64,000 nt of DNA, taken from assembly GCA_009991595.1 (NCBI GenBank), contig JAACVK010000024.1, positions 39,445 to 103,444 of the forward strand, given 5' to 3'. A program made the position numbers and the translations under genes. The notes under the pieces are model-generated. The model had not been told where the DNA came from. It ran no database searches and saw only the letters and a program-made list of their open reading frames with translations. Shown piece by piece: positions 54,197 through 62,693 of this stretch. Position 1 is the stretch's first letter. Every line of letters starts with the position of its first letter. The DNA is from a bacterium. GTDB lineage: Bacteria; Bdellovibrionota; UBA2428.

Positions 54197-56881
54197 ATGT
54201 TGGTTTTTAAGAATAGCACGAGATCCTATGCAAAAGCACAATCCGGCGGCAAGGGGTGGAACCTCTACTTGATGACGAATCAAGGGTTGCCTGTTCCAGA
54301 GTGGGTAATCGTTGGTAAGAGGTATTTTGAAAGTTTTATTGCCGAACATTCTGAGCAACTTCAAAACGAGATTCAAAAGTTCATTGACGGCACTGTAAGT
54401 GCAGAAGCATTGTCAAAGTATGTGGAAGAATTAATTGTTGGCACAAGCACTCCTAAGTGGCTCGAAGAGCTGGTGGCCGAGGCCTATGGCCTATTGGAGC
54501 AGCCTGCTATGATCTCCGTTAGATCTTCGGCTGCCGATGAGGATAGTGCAAGTCATTCCTTTGCTGGACAGCTTTCAAGCTATCTTTATGTCACCAGTCA
54601 GCAAGATGCAGTGACTTTTGTAAAGAAGTGTTGGGCTTCCGGATTTTCTGAGAGAGCCATTAGTTATCGAAAAGAAAATGAAATTGATTTATTGGGGGTA
54701 AAGGTCTCTGTTGTTTTGCAGAAGATGTTGATTCCCGAAAAGTCTGGGGTGATGTTTACGGTTGACCCCATTGAACAAAAAGAAGACACGGTGCTGGTGA
54801 GTGCTGTTTATGGTGTGGGTGAGGGAATCGTTAGTGGAGCCTTGGATGCTGACTCTTATTGGCTTAGTAAAACAAGTGGCAATTTAATTAACGAGGAGTT
54901 GTCTGATAAAATCGAGAAGTTTTCTCAAGGAGCCTCGGGTGAATGCATCACTGAAGCTGTGCCGCAAGAGCTTCAAAATGTAAGCTGCCTTTCGGCCAAA
55001 GAGCTTGCTGAGCTTGTTCGTCTTGCGAAGAACCTGGAGGAGAGCTATCCATTGCCTCAAGATGCTGAGTGGGCCATTGAAAAAGGCAAACTTTACATTC
55101 TCCAAACAAGGCCAATCACCACTTTAACCAAGCAGCTTAAAGGCTATCCAAACCTTTGGGACAATTCGAACATCGTTGAAAGCTATGGTGGACTCACACT
55201 CCCGCTTTCTTTTACCTTTGCCGTGAATAACTACACCCAGGTGTATATACAGTTTTGTGAAATTTTAGGGGTTTCAAACTCTGTTATTAAGGACATGGAA
55301 TACTATCTTCGTAATATGTTGGGTTGTATCCATGGGCGAGTTTATTACAATCTTTACAATTGGTATAAATTGATTGGAGTTTTGCCTGGTTTTAAGCAAA
55401 ACCGGGAATTCATGGAAACCATGATGGGCGTTTCCGAGGCTCTGACTCAAGAGATTGAGGAACGAATTAGTCCCCACAAGAGTTGGTATACTCCTTTAGG
55501 GAAATTGCGAAAAATTCGAGTGGGAGTTAATTTCCTTCTTTATCATTTTAGAATTCAGGGAATCGTAGATTCCTTTTTATCCGACTTCAAACGTGAGTAT
55601 GAACGCTTTCGCAAGATTGATTATCATAGACTTTCGAGCGACCAGATTCTTTTGCATTTTCATGACATGGAACGTTTGATGATGAAGCGTTGGAAGGCGC
55701 CCATTATTAATGACTTTCTTTGCATGGTCCATTTCGGACTCCTTAAGAAACTGACCGAGAAATGGTTGTCTTCGGTGGACTCAAATATTCAGAACGATCT
55801 TTTGAGTGGAGAAGGCGGTCTGGAAAGTGCCGAACCCACGAAGCGCTTGGTTGCTATGGCTGAGTTTGTTCATAACGATGCTAAGTTAAATGAATTTGTT
55901 TCTGGCTATAGTGCTGAAGATTTGCACGAAGCTGTTGCTCGTTCTGAGTTTGTTGAATTTAAGTCCATGGTAGATGAATACATCGACCTCTTTGGCTTTC
56001 GTTGTATGCAGGAAATGAAGCTTGAAGAGAAAGATTTAAACACAGACCCGACCTATCTTTACAGTTGTTTGAAGAACTATTTGAATGCTGGAGTCGTTTC
56101 TCTGAAAGAGTATGAGAAAAATGAAAAGGTGTTGAGGGAAAAGGCCGAAGTTAATTTAGCCAAAAGTTTAAAGGGTGTAAAAGGCCTTGTTTATGGCTGG
56201 GTGCTTAAACATGCTCGAAAAGCTGTAAAGAACCGTGAGAACACGCGCTTTGCTAGAACGCGTGCTTACGGGATTGCTCGTTCTCAGTTTCAAGCCATGG
56301 GCGAGAGTTTTGTTGCTTCTGGCGTGATTGACCAACCAGACGATGTGTTTTGGTTGCGCTTAGAGGAACTCTATGGCATTCACTATGGGACCTTAGCCGA
56401 TTTTAACTTGAAGGATACGATTTTGAATCGAAAGCAGGAGTATCTCCGTTTTGAGTCAGAAGAGCCTGAGATTCGTTTTATGACTCGTGGCCCAGTCTAT
56501 TGGAATAGTGACTATCTTGAAAAAGACGAAGAAGCAGAATTACCAGCGGACGCCGACTATGACATGAAGGGCCTTCCTTGTTGTCCTGGTGTGATCGAAG
56601 GCATTGTTAAGGTTATTCAGTCGCCGAAAGATGATCTCAGTTTGAATGGCGAAATTTTAGTGACCAAAAGCACCGACCCGGGTTGGGTGCCTTTATATCC
56701 AAGTATTTCTGGACTCTTGGTAGAGCGAGGTAGTTTGTTGAGTCACTCTGCTATTGTTGCTCGAGAAATGGGTCTTCCTGCAATTGTTCGCATTAAAAAC
56801 CTCACTAAAAAAATGAAGAGTGGTATGAGAGTTCGTATCGATGGACAACATGGCACGATTACAATTTTAGAGGAAGGGTGA
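54197..56881 (+). CDS. PEP-synthase/rifampin-phosphotransferase-like ATP dikinase
   Basis: An 894-residue protein with the three-part layout of these enzymes: an ATP-grasp domain (about 1-315: GGKGWNLYLM, SVRSSAADEDS, QKMLIPEKSGVMFTVDP, LQTRPIT), a long central domain (about 330-780) unlike PEP synthase, and a C-terminal swivelling domain with STDPGWVPLYPS and the phospho-His in LLSHSAIVAREMG (His 850). It should transfer a phosphate from ATP (giving AMP and phosphate) to an unknown acceptor bound by the central domain, as rifampin phosphotransferase does. It follows the UbiA-like gene by 15 bp. Confidence 0.87.
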   Translation: MLVFKNSTRSYAKAQSGGKGWNLYLMTNQGLPVPEWVIVGKRYFESFIAEHSEQLQNEIQKFIDGTVSAEALSKYVEELIVGTSTPKWLEELVAEAYGLLEQPAMISVRSSAADEDSASHSFAGQLSSYLYVTSQQDAVTFVKKCWASGFSERAISYRKENEIDLLGVKVSVVLQKMLIPEKSGVMFTVDPIEQKEDTVLVSAVYGVGEGIVSGALDADSYWLSKTSGNLINEELSDKIEKFSQGASGECITEAVPQELQNVSCLSAKELAELVRLAKNLEESYPLPQDAEWAIEKGKLYILQTRPITTLTKQLKGYPNLWDNSNIVESYGGLTLPLSFTFAVNNYTQVYIQFCEILGVSNSVIKDMEYYLRNMLGCIHGRVYYNLYNWYKLIGVLPGFKQNREFMETMMGVSEALTQEIEERISPHKSWYTPLGKLRKIRVGVNFLLYHFRIQGIVDSFLSDFKREYERFRKIDYHRLSSDQILLHFHDMERLMMKRWKAPIINDFLCMVHFGLLKKLTEKWLSSVDSNIQNDLLSGEGGLESAEPTKRLVAMAEFVHNDAKLNEFVSGYSAEDLHEAVARSEFVEFKSMVDEYIDLFGFRCMQEMKLEEKDLNTDPTYLYSCLKNYLNAGVVSLKEYEKNEKVLREKAEVNLAKSLKGVKGLVYGWVLKHARKAVKNRENTRFARTRAYGIARSQFQAMGESFVASGVIDQPDDVFWLRLEELYGIHYGTLADFNLKDTILNRKQEYLRFESEEPEIRFMTRGPVYWNSDYLEKDEEAELPADADYDMKGLPCCPGVIEGIVKVIQSPKDDLSLNGEILVTKSTDPGWVPLYPSISGLLVERGSLLSHSAIVAREMGLPAIVRIKNLTKKMKSGMRVRIDGQHGTITILEEG

Positions 56882-56888
56882 ATTTATT

Positions 56889-57581
56889 TTGAGTTTGTAT
56901 AAAATAAGACATTTAAATTTTTATTATCAACTCGGGTCACAGCAGTTTACGGCCCTAAATGATATCAGCTTGGAGTTGCCATCTAAGAAAATGCTGTGTC
57001 TTTGTGGGCCTTCTGGTTCTGGCAAATCCACCTTGCTTAATCTTTTAGGGTTAATCGAGCGCACCCAAGTCGGCGAATTGTTCTTTGATGGAGATGTGGC
57101 ATTGCATGATATTAGTGAACCCGATGCTAATTTGATTAGAAGAACTGACATTGGTTTTGTTTTTCAAAGCTTTCATTTGTTCGAAGTTCTAAATGCCTAT
57201 GAAAATGTGGCTTATTTTTTGAATCGACTTGGCTTGAAGGCCTCAGAAGTAAAAGAGCGAGTTGAGTTTGCTTTAAACGCTGTAGCTATGTGGGAACATA
57301 GGACTAAGAAGCCTCTTGAAATGAGCGGAGGCCAAAGGCAAAGGGTGGCGATTGCTAGAGCTTTGGCGAAGAACCCTAAGGTCATCATTGCAGATGAGCC
57401 TACGGCTAGTTTGGACCAAAAAACTGGAGAGAATATTATGAAGGTTTTTTCGGAGTTGAACCGTGAGCATGGATTGAGTTTAGTTGTTTCAAGCCATGAC
57501 CCTATGGTTTTAGATTATTGTAAAAACCAGGTGCGCTTGCGCGATGGTCAGGTTGAATCAGTGACAGGAGTATTGGCGTGA
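56889..57581 (+). CDS. ABC transporter ATPase (LolD/MacB type)
   Basis: A 230-residue ATPase starting at TTG with GGAAGGG 9-15 bp upstream. Walker A GPSGSGKST (about 40-48), Q-loop FVFQSFHLF (about 90-98), signature MSGGQRQR (about 143-150), Walker B VIIADEPTASLD (about 164-175) and the switch His in VSSHDP (about 200-205). Sequence and size match the LolD/MacB group, which drives lipoprotein or small-molecule export with FtsX-like permeases, such as the next gene (4-bp overlap). Confidence 0.95.
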   Translation: MSLYKIRHLNFYYQLGSQQFTALNDISLELPSKKMLCLCGPSGSGKSTLLNLLGLIERTQVGELFFDGDVALHDISEPDANLIRRTDIGFVFQSFHLFEVLNAYENVAYFLNRLGLKASEVKERVEFALNAVAMWEHRTKKPLEMSGGQRQRVAIARALAKNPKVIIADEPTASLDQKTGENIMKVFSELNREHGLSLVVSSHDPMVLDYCKNQVRLRDGQVESVTGVLA

Positions 57582-58783
57582 ATTTGATCTTCGCACTAAG
57601 AAATTTGCTTCGTCATCGTCGGCGCACACTAGCCGTTGTTTTTACGGTAGCTTTCGGAGTTGGAGCGCTCTTTATTTTTCACGGTTTTAATACCGGTGTG
57701 ATGAATCAGTATCGAGACAATACGGTTCGATCACGTTACGGCCACGCTCAAGTGAATTCCATTGGTTATCGAGATCAGGTTTTTGAAAAGCCCTGGGAGC
57801 ATTGGATCGAAGATCCGGATGCCCTGGTGGCGGAGCTTAAGACTCTTGATGGCGTTGAGCAGGTTTTCCCGCGAATGAACTTTTTTGCTTTGCTCACCAA
57901 TGGCGAGATTACAGTCTCTGGCCGAGGCCAAGGTGTAGATGGTAAGGAAGAATCGAAGTTCTTTAACACTCTTAATGTTGAAATAGGGGAAAACTTGAAT
58001 ACTCAGGTTGAAGGCGTTTTGCTGGGCAAAGGTCTGGCAACGGCTCTTAAAGCAAAAATTGGAGACCGAGTAACGGTCATGGCGAACACGGTTCATGGTA
58101 GCATCAATGCCTTGGACTTTGAGGTGATTGGAGTGTTTCACACCGGATCGAAGGACTTTGATGATGTGGTTTTTCGTGTGCAGCTGCCACTCGCTCAAGA
58201 GCTTTTGGATACTCACGCTGTGGAGGCCGTTTCTTTGGCATTCTCTAAAGTAGAGGATTGGGATCGTGTGAATCATCAATTTGGTGAACGACTCAAGGAA
58301 TATGAGATCACTCCTTTCGAGGTGCTCGATAAGATTTATTACAAGCATTCGGTGGATTGGTTGCAATCGCAGTTTGGTATTATTCAGAGTATTATTTTAG
58401 TGATCGTATTTTTGGGAATTTTCAATTCCATTTCGACGAGCATTTTTGAGCGCAAGCAAGAAATCGGCACCTTAAGAGCTAATGGAGAAGGGCGCTGGGA
58501 TGTGTTTAAATTGCTTTGTGTTGAAGGCGGTATTCTTGGCTTGATAGGAGCTTTGGTGGGCTTGGGGATCGGAGTTCTGGTCACCCATACGCTTTTGGGT
58601 GGAGGAATCTTTATGCCTCCTGCACCCGGGATTACGCGGCAGTTTCATGTGTTTATAGAACTTCAGGCGAGTTTTGCGCTCTATGCGTTCACACTTGGAG
58701 CTGGTTGTGCGTTGCTCTCTACGGCAATCGCCTCTCTTAAAGTGGTTCGAATGGATATTGCTTCTGCCTTAAGATCAGTATAA
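57578..58783 (+). CDS. FtsX-like ABC permease (LolC/LolE/MacB type)
   Basis: A 401-residue membrane protein starting at GTG in a 4-bp overlap with the ATPase gene. One helix near the N-terminus (about 19-42), a large periplasmic domain (about 43-265), and three helices in the C-terminal half (about 270-292, 320-345, 362-385) with EIGTLRANGEGRWDVFKLL between the first two, the ATPase contact of this family. Such permeases move lipids or lipoproteins out of the inner membrane by pushing on a periplasmic carrier. Confidence 0.93.
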   Translation: MNLIFALRNLLRHRRRTLAVVFTVAFGVGALFIFHGFNTGVMNQYRDNTVRSRYGHAQVNSIGYRDQVFEKPWEHWIEDPDALVAELKTLDGVEQVFPRMNFFALLTNGEITVSGRGQGVDGKEESKFFNTLNVEIGENLNTQVEGVLLGKGLATALKAKIGDRVTVMANTVHGSINALDFEVIGVFHTGSKDFDDVVFRVQLPLAQELLDTHAVEAVSLAFSKVEDWDRVNHQFGERLKEYEITPFEVLDKIYYKHSVDWLQSQFGIIQSIILVIVFLGIFNSISTSIFERKQEIGTLRANGEGRWDVFKLLCVEGGILGLIGALVGLGIGVLVTHTLLGGGIFMPPAPGITRQFHVFIELQASFALYAFTLGAGCALLSTAIASLKVVRMDIASALRSV

Positions 58784-58793
58784 TTTTAGCCCT

Positions 58794-59510
58794 ATGTTGA
58801 TCTTAAAAAAGAATTTTCTTTGTTTGATGAGTCTTTTGTTTGTTTTTGTGTCTGTGGAAGCAGTCGCACTAACAGCCGATGAGATTGTTGAACAAACGGA
58901 CCGAGTCAGAAATCCTCAAGAATCCTTTGTCATGGAGGTTTTGGTTGATTCGAGCGGCTCTAAAGATACCAATCAGTTTGAAGTTTACACGAAGGGGAAA
59001 GACAAGACTTTGATTCGCACTTTAGCTCCTCGTCGCGACAAGGGTCGTAATCTGTTGATGCTAGACACCGATATGTGGCTTTATATCCCTAAGCTTAAGC
59101 GGTCTATTCGTGTAGCTCTGAATCAAAAGCTAAGTGGCGAGGCGGCCAATGGTGACATTAGTCGGATGAATTGGTCAGGCGATTACAAAGCCAAAATTTT
59201 GAAAGTCAATAAAACTTCTTGGCTTTTGGATTTGCAAGAGTCCAAAAAGGGCCTGACTTATGCTCGAGTTCAAGTTGAGGTCGAGAAAAAGACTTTTCGG
59301 CCTCTAGAGGCTCAATATATGACTAAAAATGGGAAGACTCTTAAGGTTGCAAAGTTTTCGGAATATAAGAATTTAGCAGGAGCGCTTCGTCCTAGTAAGA
59401 TTGTTATTCAGGACGCTGTTCGCAAGGATAAGGTTTCAACCATCAGCATTGTTTCTATGAAGATTGAAAACTTGGCCGATAATAAGTTTCATCGAAATAA
59501 TTTAAAATAA
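58794..59510 (+). CDS. LolA-like periplasmic carrier (outer-membrane lipoprotein-sorting family)
   Basis: A 238-residue protein with a signal peptide (about 1-26, cut near VAL-TAD). The mature part opens ADEIVEQTDRVRNPQESF and has the strand pattern of the outer-membrane lipoprotein-sorting family: LIRTLAPRRDKGRNLLML, DMWLYIPKLKRSIR, FRPLEAQYM. Members have a LolA-like open barrel that can hold an acyl chain and are often paired with FtsX-type permeases. Here it should carry the product across the periplasm. It lies 10 bp after the permease gene and 1 bp before the barrel gene. Confidence 0.9.
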   Translation: MLILKKNFLCLMSLLFVFVSVEAVALTADEIVEQTDRVRNPQESFVMEVLVDSSGSKDTNQFEVYTKGKDKTLIRTLAPRRDKGRNLLMLDTDMWLYIPKLKRSIRVALNQKLSGEAANGDISRMNWSGDYKAKILKVNKTSWLLDLQESKKGLTYARVQVEVEKKTFRPLEAQYMTKNGKTLKVAKFSEYKNLAGALRPSKIVIQDAVRKDKVSTISIVSMKIENLADNKFHRNNLK

Positions 59511-59511
59511 G

Positions 59512-60699
59512 ATGAAGTTTAGCACTTTCGCATTTGTAGTCTGCTTTTCATTTTACTCAGGCTTAGCTCTTGCTCTTGAGTTTCAAGCCAATTTAGGACT
59601 CGACTCCGCTTATAAAACTAAGGTCGAGGAATGGAGTTTTGCCAGGACAACTCTAGAGCCCCAAGTTGAAGAGTCTTTCATGGGGGATTCGCTCAAAGCC
59701 AAGGTGTCTTTCCTTGGTTGGTATAATGGCGTGGAGCGCTTGGATTCCTCTCAAAACTCTCCTGTGCGCGAATGGGCTTTCTTTCCAAAAGATAACTACC
59801 TTAGCCTTGAAACCAAAGAATACGAGTTAAGCTTGGGCACGAGAGTTTTCTCGCACGGAGAAACTTTTGGTTGGTTAAAGCCTGATTGGATCAACGGTCG
59901 TATCTATGATGACAGTTTTTTCATGGACGAAGATTTGGCCAAGATTGGTGTGCTGAGCGCCTATTTTAAAGTTCTCTTCGGACAAAAGAGCGTGGAACTA
60001 TTTTTTATGCCTTGTGCTCAAGTGTTTAGCATTCCTCAGCCATGGGGGAGCTTCTCCTTTGAAAAGACTCAAAATTTTTCAACAGCGTGTTTTGAAACCA
60101 CCGAGTTTGGAATGCGTTTTAGCGACTTTTGGGAGCAGATGGGTGTTGAAATAAAGCTTATGTATTTGCATCACCTCTCGCGGGTGCCCGTTCTTAGTTA
60201 TGATGTCGCAGGCAATCGTTACTTGATTCATCAAAATGAGATGGATACTTTTTTCTTGAGTGCCAACAAGGCCTTTGGCGACTGGGTTTTGCGGGGGGAT
60301 TTTACTTACTCACTGGAGTTTCCTTTTGCTTCCGAGTCTAGTCTAGCTGTTGAAACTGAGCAAACACTGGGCGCTCATATAGGGGTGGATCGTAGTTGGG
60401 GCGAGGAAAATATTTTTCTTTTTCAAACACACACTTACTACAACAAGTCTTTTAAAACCTTGTTGCTGGCCTCAGCTCATCTTGAGTATTCTATTTTTGA
60501 TCCCCTTCTTACAGAGTTAACTTTGCTTAGAGGGATGAATAACGATAGCTACTGGTATGAAGCTGCTCTTGCCTATCGCATTTTTGATCTGTGGAAGTTG
60601 AAAACCTCCGTAAGCCATTTAGAAATTAAAGAAGGCCCATTTGGCCTACAAAGTCCCAAAGAATGGCGCTACTACGCCCAACTCTCCTACCAGTATTAG
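59512..60699 (+). CDS. Outer-membrane beta-barrel, last gene of the lipid operon
   Basis: A 395-residue protein with a signal peptide (about 1-21, cut near ALALE). The rest shows alternating polar and aromatic strands throughout and ends in SYQY, with C-terminal Tyr, typical of outer-membrane barrels. It resembles DUF1302-like barrels that accompany lipid exporters. Its stop codon shares a base with the repeat that begins the 60699-60980 element. Likely the outer-membrane partner of the ABC/LolA-like system. Confidence 0.85.
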   Translation: MKFSTFAFVVCFSFYSGLALALEFQANLGLDSAYKTKVEEWSFARTTLEPQVEESFMGDSLKAKVSFLGWYNGVERLDSSQNSPVREWAFFPKDNYLSLETKEYELSLGTRVFSHGETFGWLKPDWINGRIYDDSFFMDEDLAKIGVLSAYFKVLFGQKSVELFFMPCAQVFSIPQPWGSFSFEKTQNFSTACFETTEFGMRFSDFWEQMGVEIKLMYLHHLSRVPVLSYDVAGNRYLIHQNEMDTFFLSANKAFGDWVLRGDFTYSLEFPFASESSLAVETEQTLGAHIGVDRSWGEENIFLFQTHTYYNKSFKTLLLASAHLEYSIFDPLLTELTLLRGMNNDSYWYEAALAYRIFDLWKLKTSVSHLEIKEGPFGLQSPKEWRYYAQLSYQY

Positions 60700-60748
60700 G
60701 CGCCAAGATACTTTTTGAACGTTTTTATTCACTTTTTCAGACCAGACT

Positions 60749-60828
60749 TGGGCGGATTCTTAAGGAGGTTTCTAACGGTCCTCGGCTTTGCCTGCGGAAT
60801 GTTAGAAACCTCCTTAAGAATCCGCCCA
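60749..60828. other. Perfect 28-bp hairpin A
   Basis: 60749-60776 pairs perfectly with 60801-60828 around a 24-nt loop. The left arm holds TAAGGAGGT and the right arm CCTCCTTA, the latter like the 3' end of 16S rRNA. No T run follows, so it is not a plain terminator. Confidence 0.9.
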
Positions 60829-60875
60829 CCTAAATCAAAAATGTGAATGTTACGAATTTAGGGTGTTGAGCTCAT

Positions 60876-60947
60876 TCCCTTGAATGTTTGAGCTTCGATC
60901 TTAGCGCAGCAACGCGAGCACGGGGAGAAGCTCAAACATTCAAGGGA
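60876..60947. other. Perfect 21-bp hairpin B
   Basis: 60876-60896 (TCCCTTGAATGTTTGAGC start) pairs perfectly with 60927-60947 around a 30-nt GC-rich loop. It lies in the same element as hairpin A but is unrelated to it in sequence. Confidence 0.9.
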
Positions 60948-60987
60948 TTAGTTTCACCGTTTTAAAAGTGCCTTGGCGCCTATTCGC

Positions 60988-61470
60988 CTATTGGAAGTCG
61001 CGGGCCATGATGGTTTTGCGGCCATCCTCTTGGGCTCTTTTGCTTGCGTCAATACAGAGCTTTCGAATGTGCTCGCTTAGATGGTCGCTCACATCTGCAG
61101 AGGTGTTGTAGCCGCAGAGTTCTTTGATGAAGTGCTTGAGCTTTGAAACAACGACTAGGGTGTCCTTGGGTAAATTTTTGTGAACAGAAGCTTGGACGGA
61201 AGGGGTGGCATTGGGAGAGCTTCGGAAAACTTTTCTTTCGACAGGAGTGGAAGCTTCGGGGCCTTCGGCTTGAAGAGGGGCGATGCGGTCTTCGGCCCAA
61301 GAGTCTTTGTGGCGCATAATGGGCACGTGAGCGTCCCAACAGCCTACCGAGCAGAATTGAAACCCTCTGCGTTTGTGCTGGCAGGTCGAGACGTTGCACA
61401 CATAGTAGGGGGCGCCCAGGTTGATGGACTTTTTGCAGCTGCTGCATTTCTTCCACTCTTTTGAATTCAT
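60988..61470 (-). CDS. Zinc-finger protein with C-terminal bacterial histone fold
   Basis: A 160-residue protein. Residues 1-56 hold Cys 9, 12, 25, 30, 40, 44 and His 48, 53, a cross-braced zinc-finger pattern. A Pro/Ser/Glu-rich linker (57-98) follows. Residues 99-160 match bacterial histone folds: TLVVVSKLKHFIKE (helix 1), NTSADVSDHLSEHIRKLC (helix 2) and AQEDGRKTIMARD with the Arg-Asp pair that stabilises the fold. The last helix is short (ends about 160). It probably binds DNA or a partner protein in the nucleoid. Divergent from the desaturase gene. Confidence 0.85.
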   Translation of the reverse strand: MNSKEWKKCSSCKKSINLGAPYYVCNVSTCQHKRRGFQFCSVGCWDAHVPIMRHKDSWAEDRIAPLQAEGPEASTPVERKVFRSSPNATPSVQASVHKNLPKDTLVVVSKLKHFIKELCGYNTSADVSDHLSEHIRKLCIDASKRAQEDGRKTIMARDFQ

Positions 61471-61608
61471 AGAGGTATTTTAGGTCAGTCCTTCTTATTT
61501 GCAACCTAGAGCTTTGACGCAGGAGGAGAGCCTTGAATCCCTACTTACATAGAACTTACAAGAAAAAGCGTGGGGTGGGGCAAGCACTGAACTAGACTTG
61601 ATGGCTAT

Positions 61609-62469
61609 ATGCAAAAACGTGAATTTGATGCACCCGCGGCCTGTCTCTTGATAGGAGTTCCGGTTTTGACTCTGTTTATGCTGCCTTACGCCCTCTATAT
61701 TGGGGCTGCCACCAAAGCCATTTGGATCTATATGGGGATTCATTATTGCGTAGATATTTTTTGCATCACCACGGGGTATCACCGTTTAATTTCTCACAAG
61801 TCTTATGAGGCTCACCCTGTTTTAAAATTTTTACTTTTGTTTTTTGGAACAGGAACGATTCAAAACTCAGCACTTGTTTGGGCCACAGACCATCGATTGC
61901 ATCATCAATTCGAAGACACTCCCAAAGACCCCTACAACATTCGCCAAGGTTTTTGGTGGGCTCACTTTAAGTGGATGCTTTACAAAGATCATAAAGACTA
62001 CTTCAAACGAATTCCACCCGACCTTCAGAACGATAAACTCGTGCAGCTACAACACAGATTCTTTTTCCCCATGGCCTTTTTCATGTCTTTTGGCGTTCCT
62101 ACGATTATTGGCTATTTCTTGGGGAGTGCTCTCGGTGGCTTTGTTATCGGTGGATTGCTTCGTTACACTCTGTCTTCTCATTGCACTTTTTTGATCAATT
62201 CAGCGGCTCACACTTTTGGAAAGAGTCGCTTTAGCAAGAGCCTCACAGCGCGGGACAATCCGTTTTTAGCTTTTTTAACTTTTGGCGAAGGCTATCACAG
62301 CTTTCATCACAAGTTTCAAAACGACTACCGAAATGGAATTCGTTGGTATCACTGGGACCCTACAAAGTGGGCCATCTTTTTGTTCTCAAAGGTGGGCCTG
62401 GCTCGTAACTTAAAGACCACGCCCGATGCCAGAATTCAGCTTGCCGAAACAGAGTCGCTCAGCGGATAA
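61609..62469 (+). CDS. Membrane fatty-acid desaturase (delta-9, SCD type)
   Basis: A 286-residue enzyme with four membrane helices and the three His boxes that bind the two irons: GYHRLISHKS (about 57-66), TDHRLHHQF (about 94-102) and EGYHSFHHKF (about 228-237), plus SAAHTFG (about 199-205). It puts a double bond into a saturated acyl chain bound to CoA or ACP, with an electron donor. Length fits stearoyl-CoA desaturase-type bacterial enzymes. Divergent from the histone-fold gene; about 0.9 kb from the lipid operon end. Confidence 0.94.
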   Translation: MQKREFDAPAACLLIGVPVLTLFMLPYALYIGAATKAIWIYMGIHYCVDIFCITTGYHRLISHKSYEAHPVLKFLLLFFGTGTIQNSALVWATDHRLHHQFEDTPKDPYNIRQGFWWAHFKWMLYKDHKDYFKRIPPDLQNDKLVQLQHRFFFPMAFFMSFGVPTIIGYFLGSALGGFVIGGLLRYTLSSHCTFLINSAAHTFGKSRFSKSLTARDNPFLAFLTFGEGYHSFHHKFQNDYRNGIRWYHWDPTKWAIFLFSKVGLARNLKTTPDARIQLAETESLSG

Positions 62470-62498
62470 GTAATTTTAGCAAGAGCCCTTGTCGCTTA

Positions 62499-62527
62499 TA
62501 ACCACTTTTCGCTTCAGAAAGTGGTTA
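62499..62527. other. 10-bp perfect hairpin after the desaturase gene
   Basis: TAACCACTTT and AAAGTGGTTA pair perfectly around a 9-nt loop, 30 bp past the desaturase stop. No T run follows on either strand, so termination is uncertain. Confidence 0.6.
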
Positions 62528-62693
62528 GGACTATGACGTGTAGCTCCTTAAGCAACTAATTATAAAGACTTTTTAAAGTGCTAAAGGGCTTTGTTTTCAT
62601 TCTAATGCTCCTGTTGGAGAGCCTCGTTGGGGGTTCGCTGTAATAGGGCAGTGAATTGGAGGGCTTTCCTTTGAAATGGTGGAGGAGATTGAA

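Larger units (their letters stand above)
60699..60980. mobile_element. Non-coding 282-bp element with REP-like ends and two long hairpins
   Basis: GGCGCCAAG-AT-ACTTTT-TG-AACG at 60699-60721 is repeated in inverse at 60958-60980 with 19 of 23 bases identical. The ends resemble the RAYT 3 repeats (GGTTCC-AAGTATCTTTTCGA). Inside are two separate perfect hairpins (60749-60828 and 60876-60947). There is no coding frame. This looks like a miniature element or REPIN that RAYT 3 could act on. Confidence 0.7.

Noticed and set aside
60749..60947. Retron, integron attC site or CRISPR-like element
   Set aside because: No reverse transcriptase or integrase gene, no attC core sites and no spaced direct repeats; REP-like ends fit better.
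61049..61504. 151-residue alternative frame over the histone-fold gene
   Set aside because: Arg/Gln/His-rich product without domain; the 60988-61470 frame has matching zinc-finger and histone motifs.
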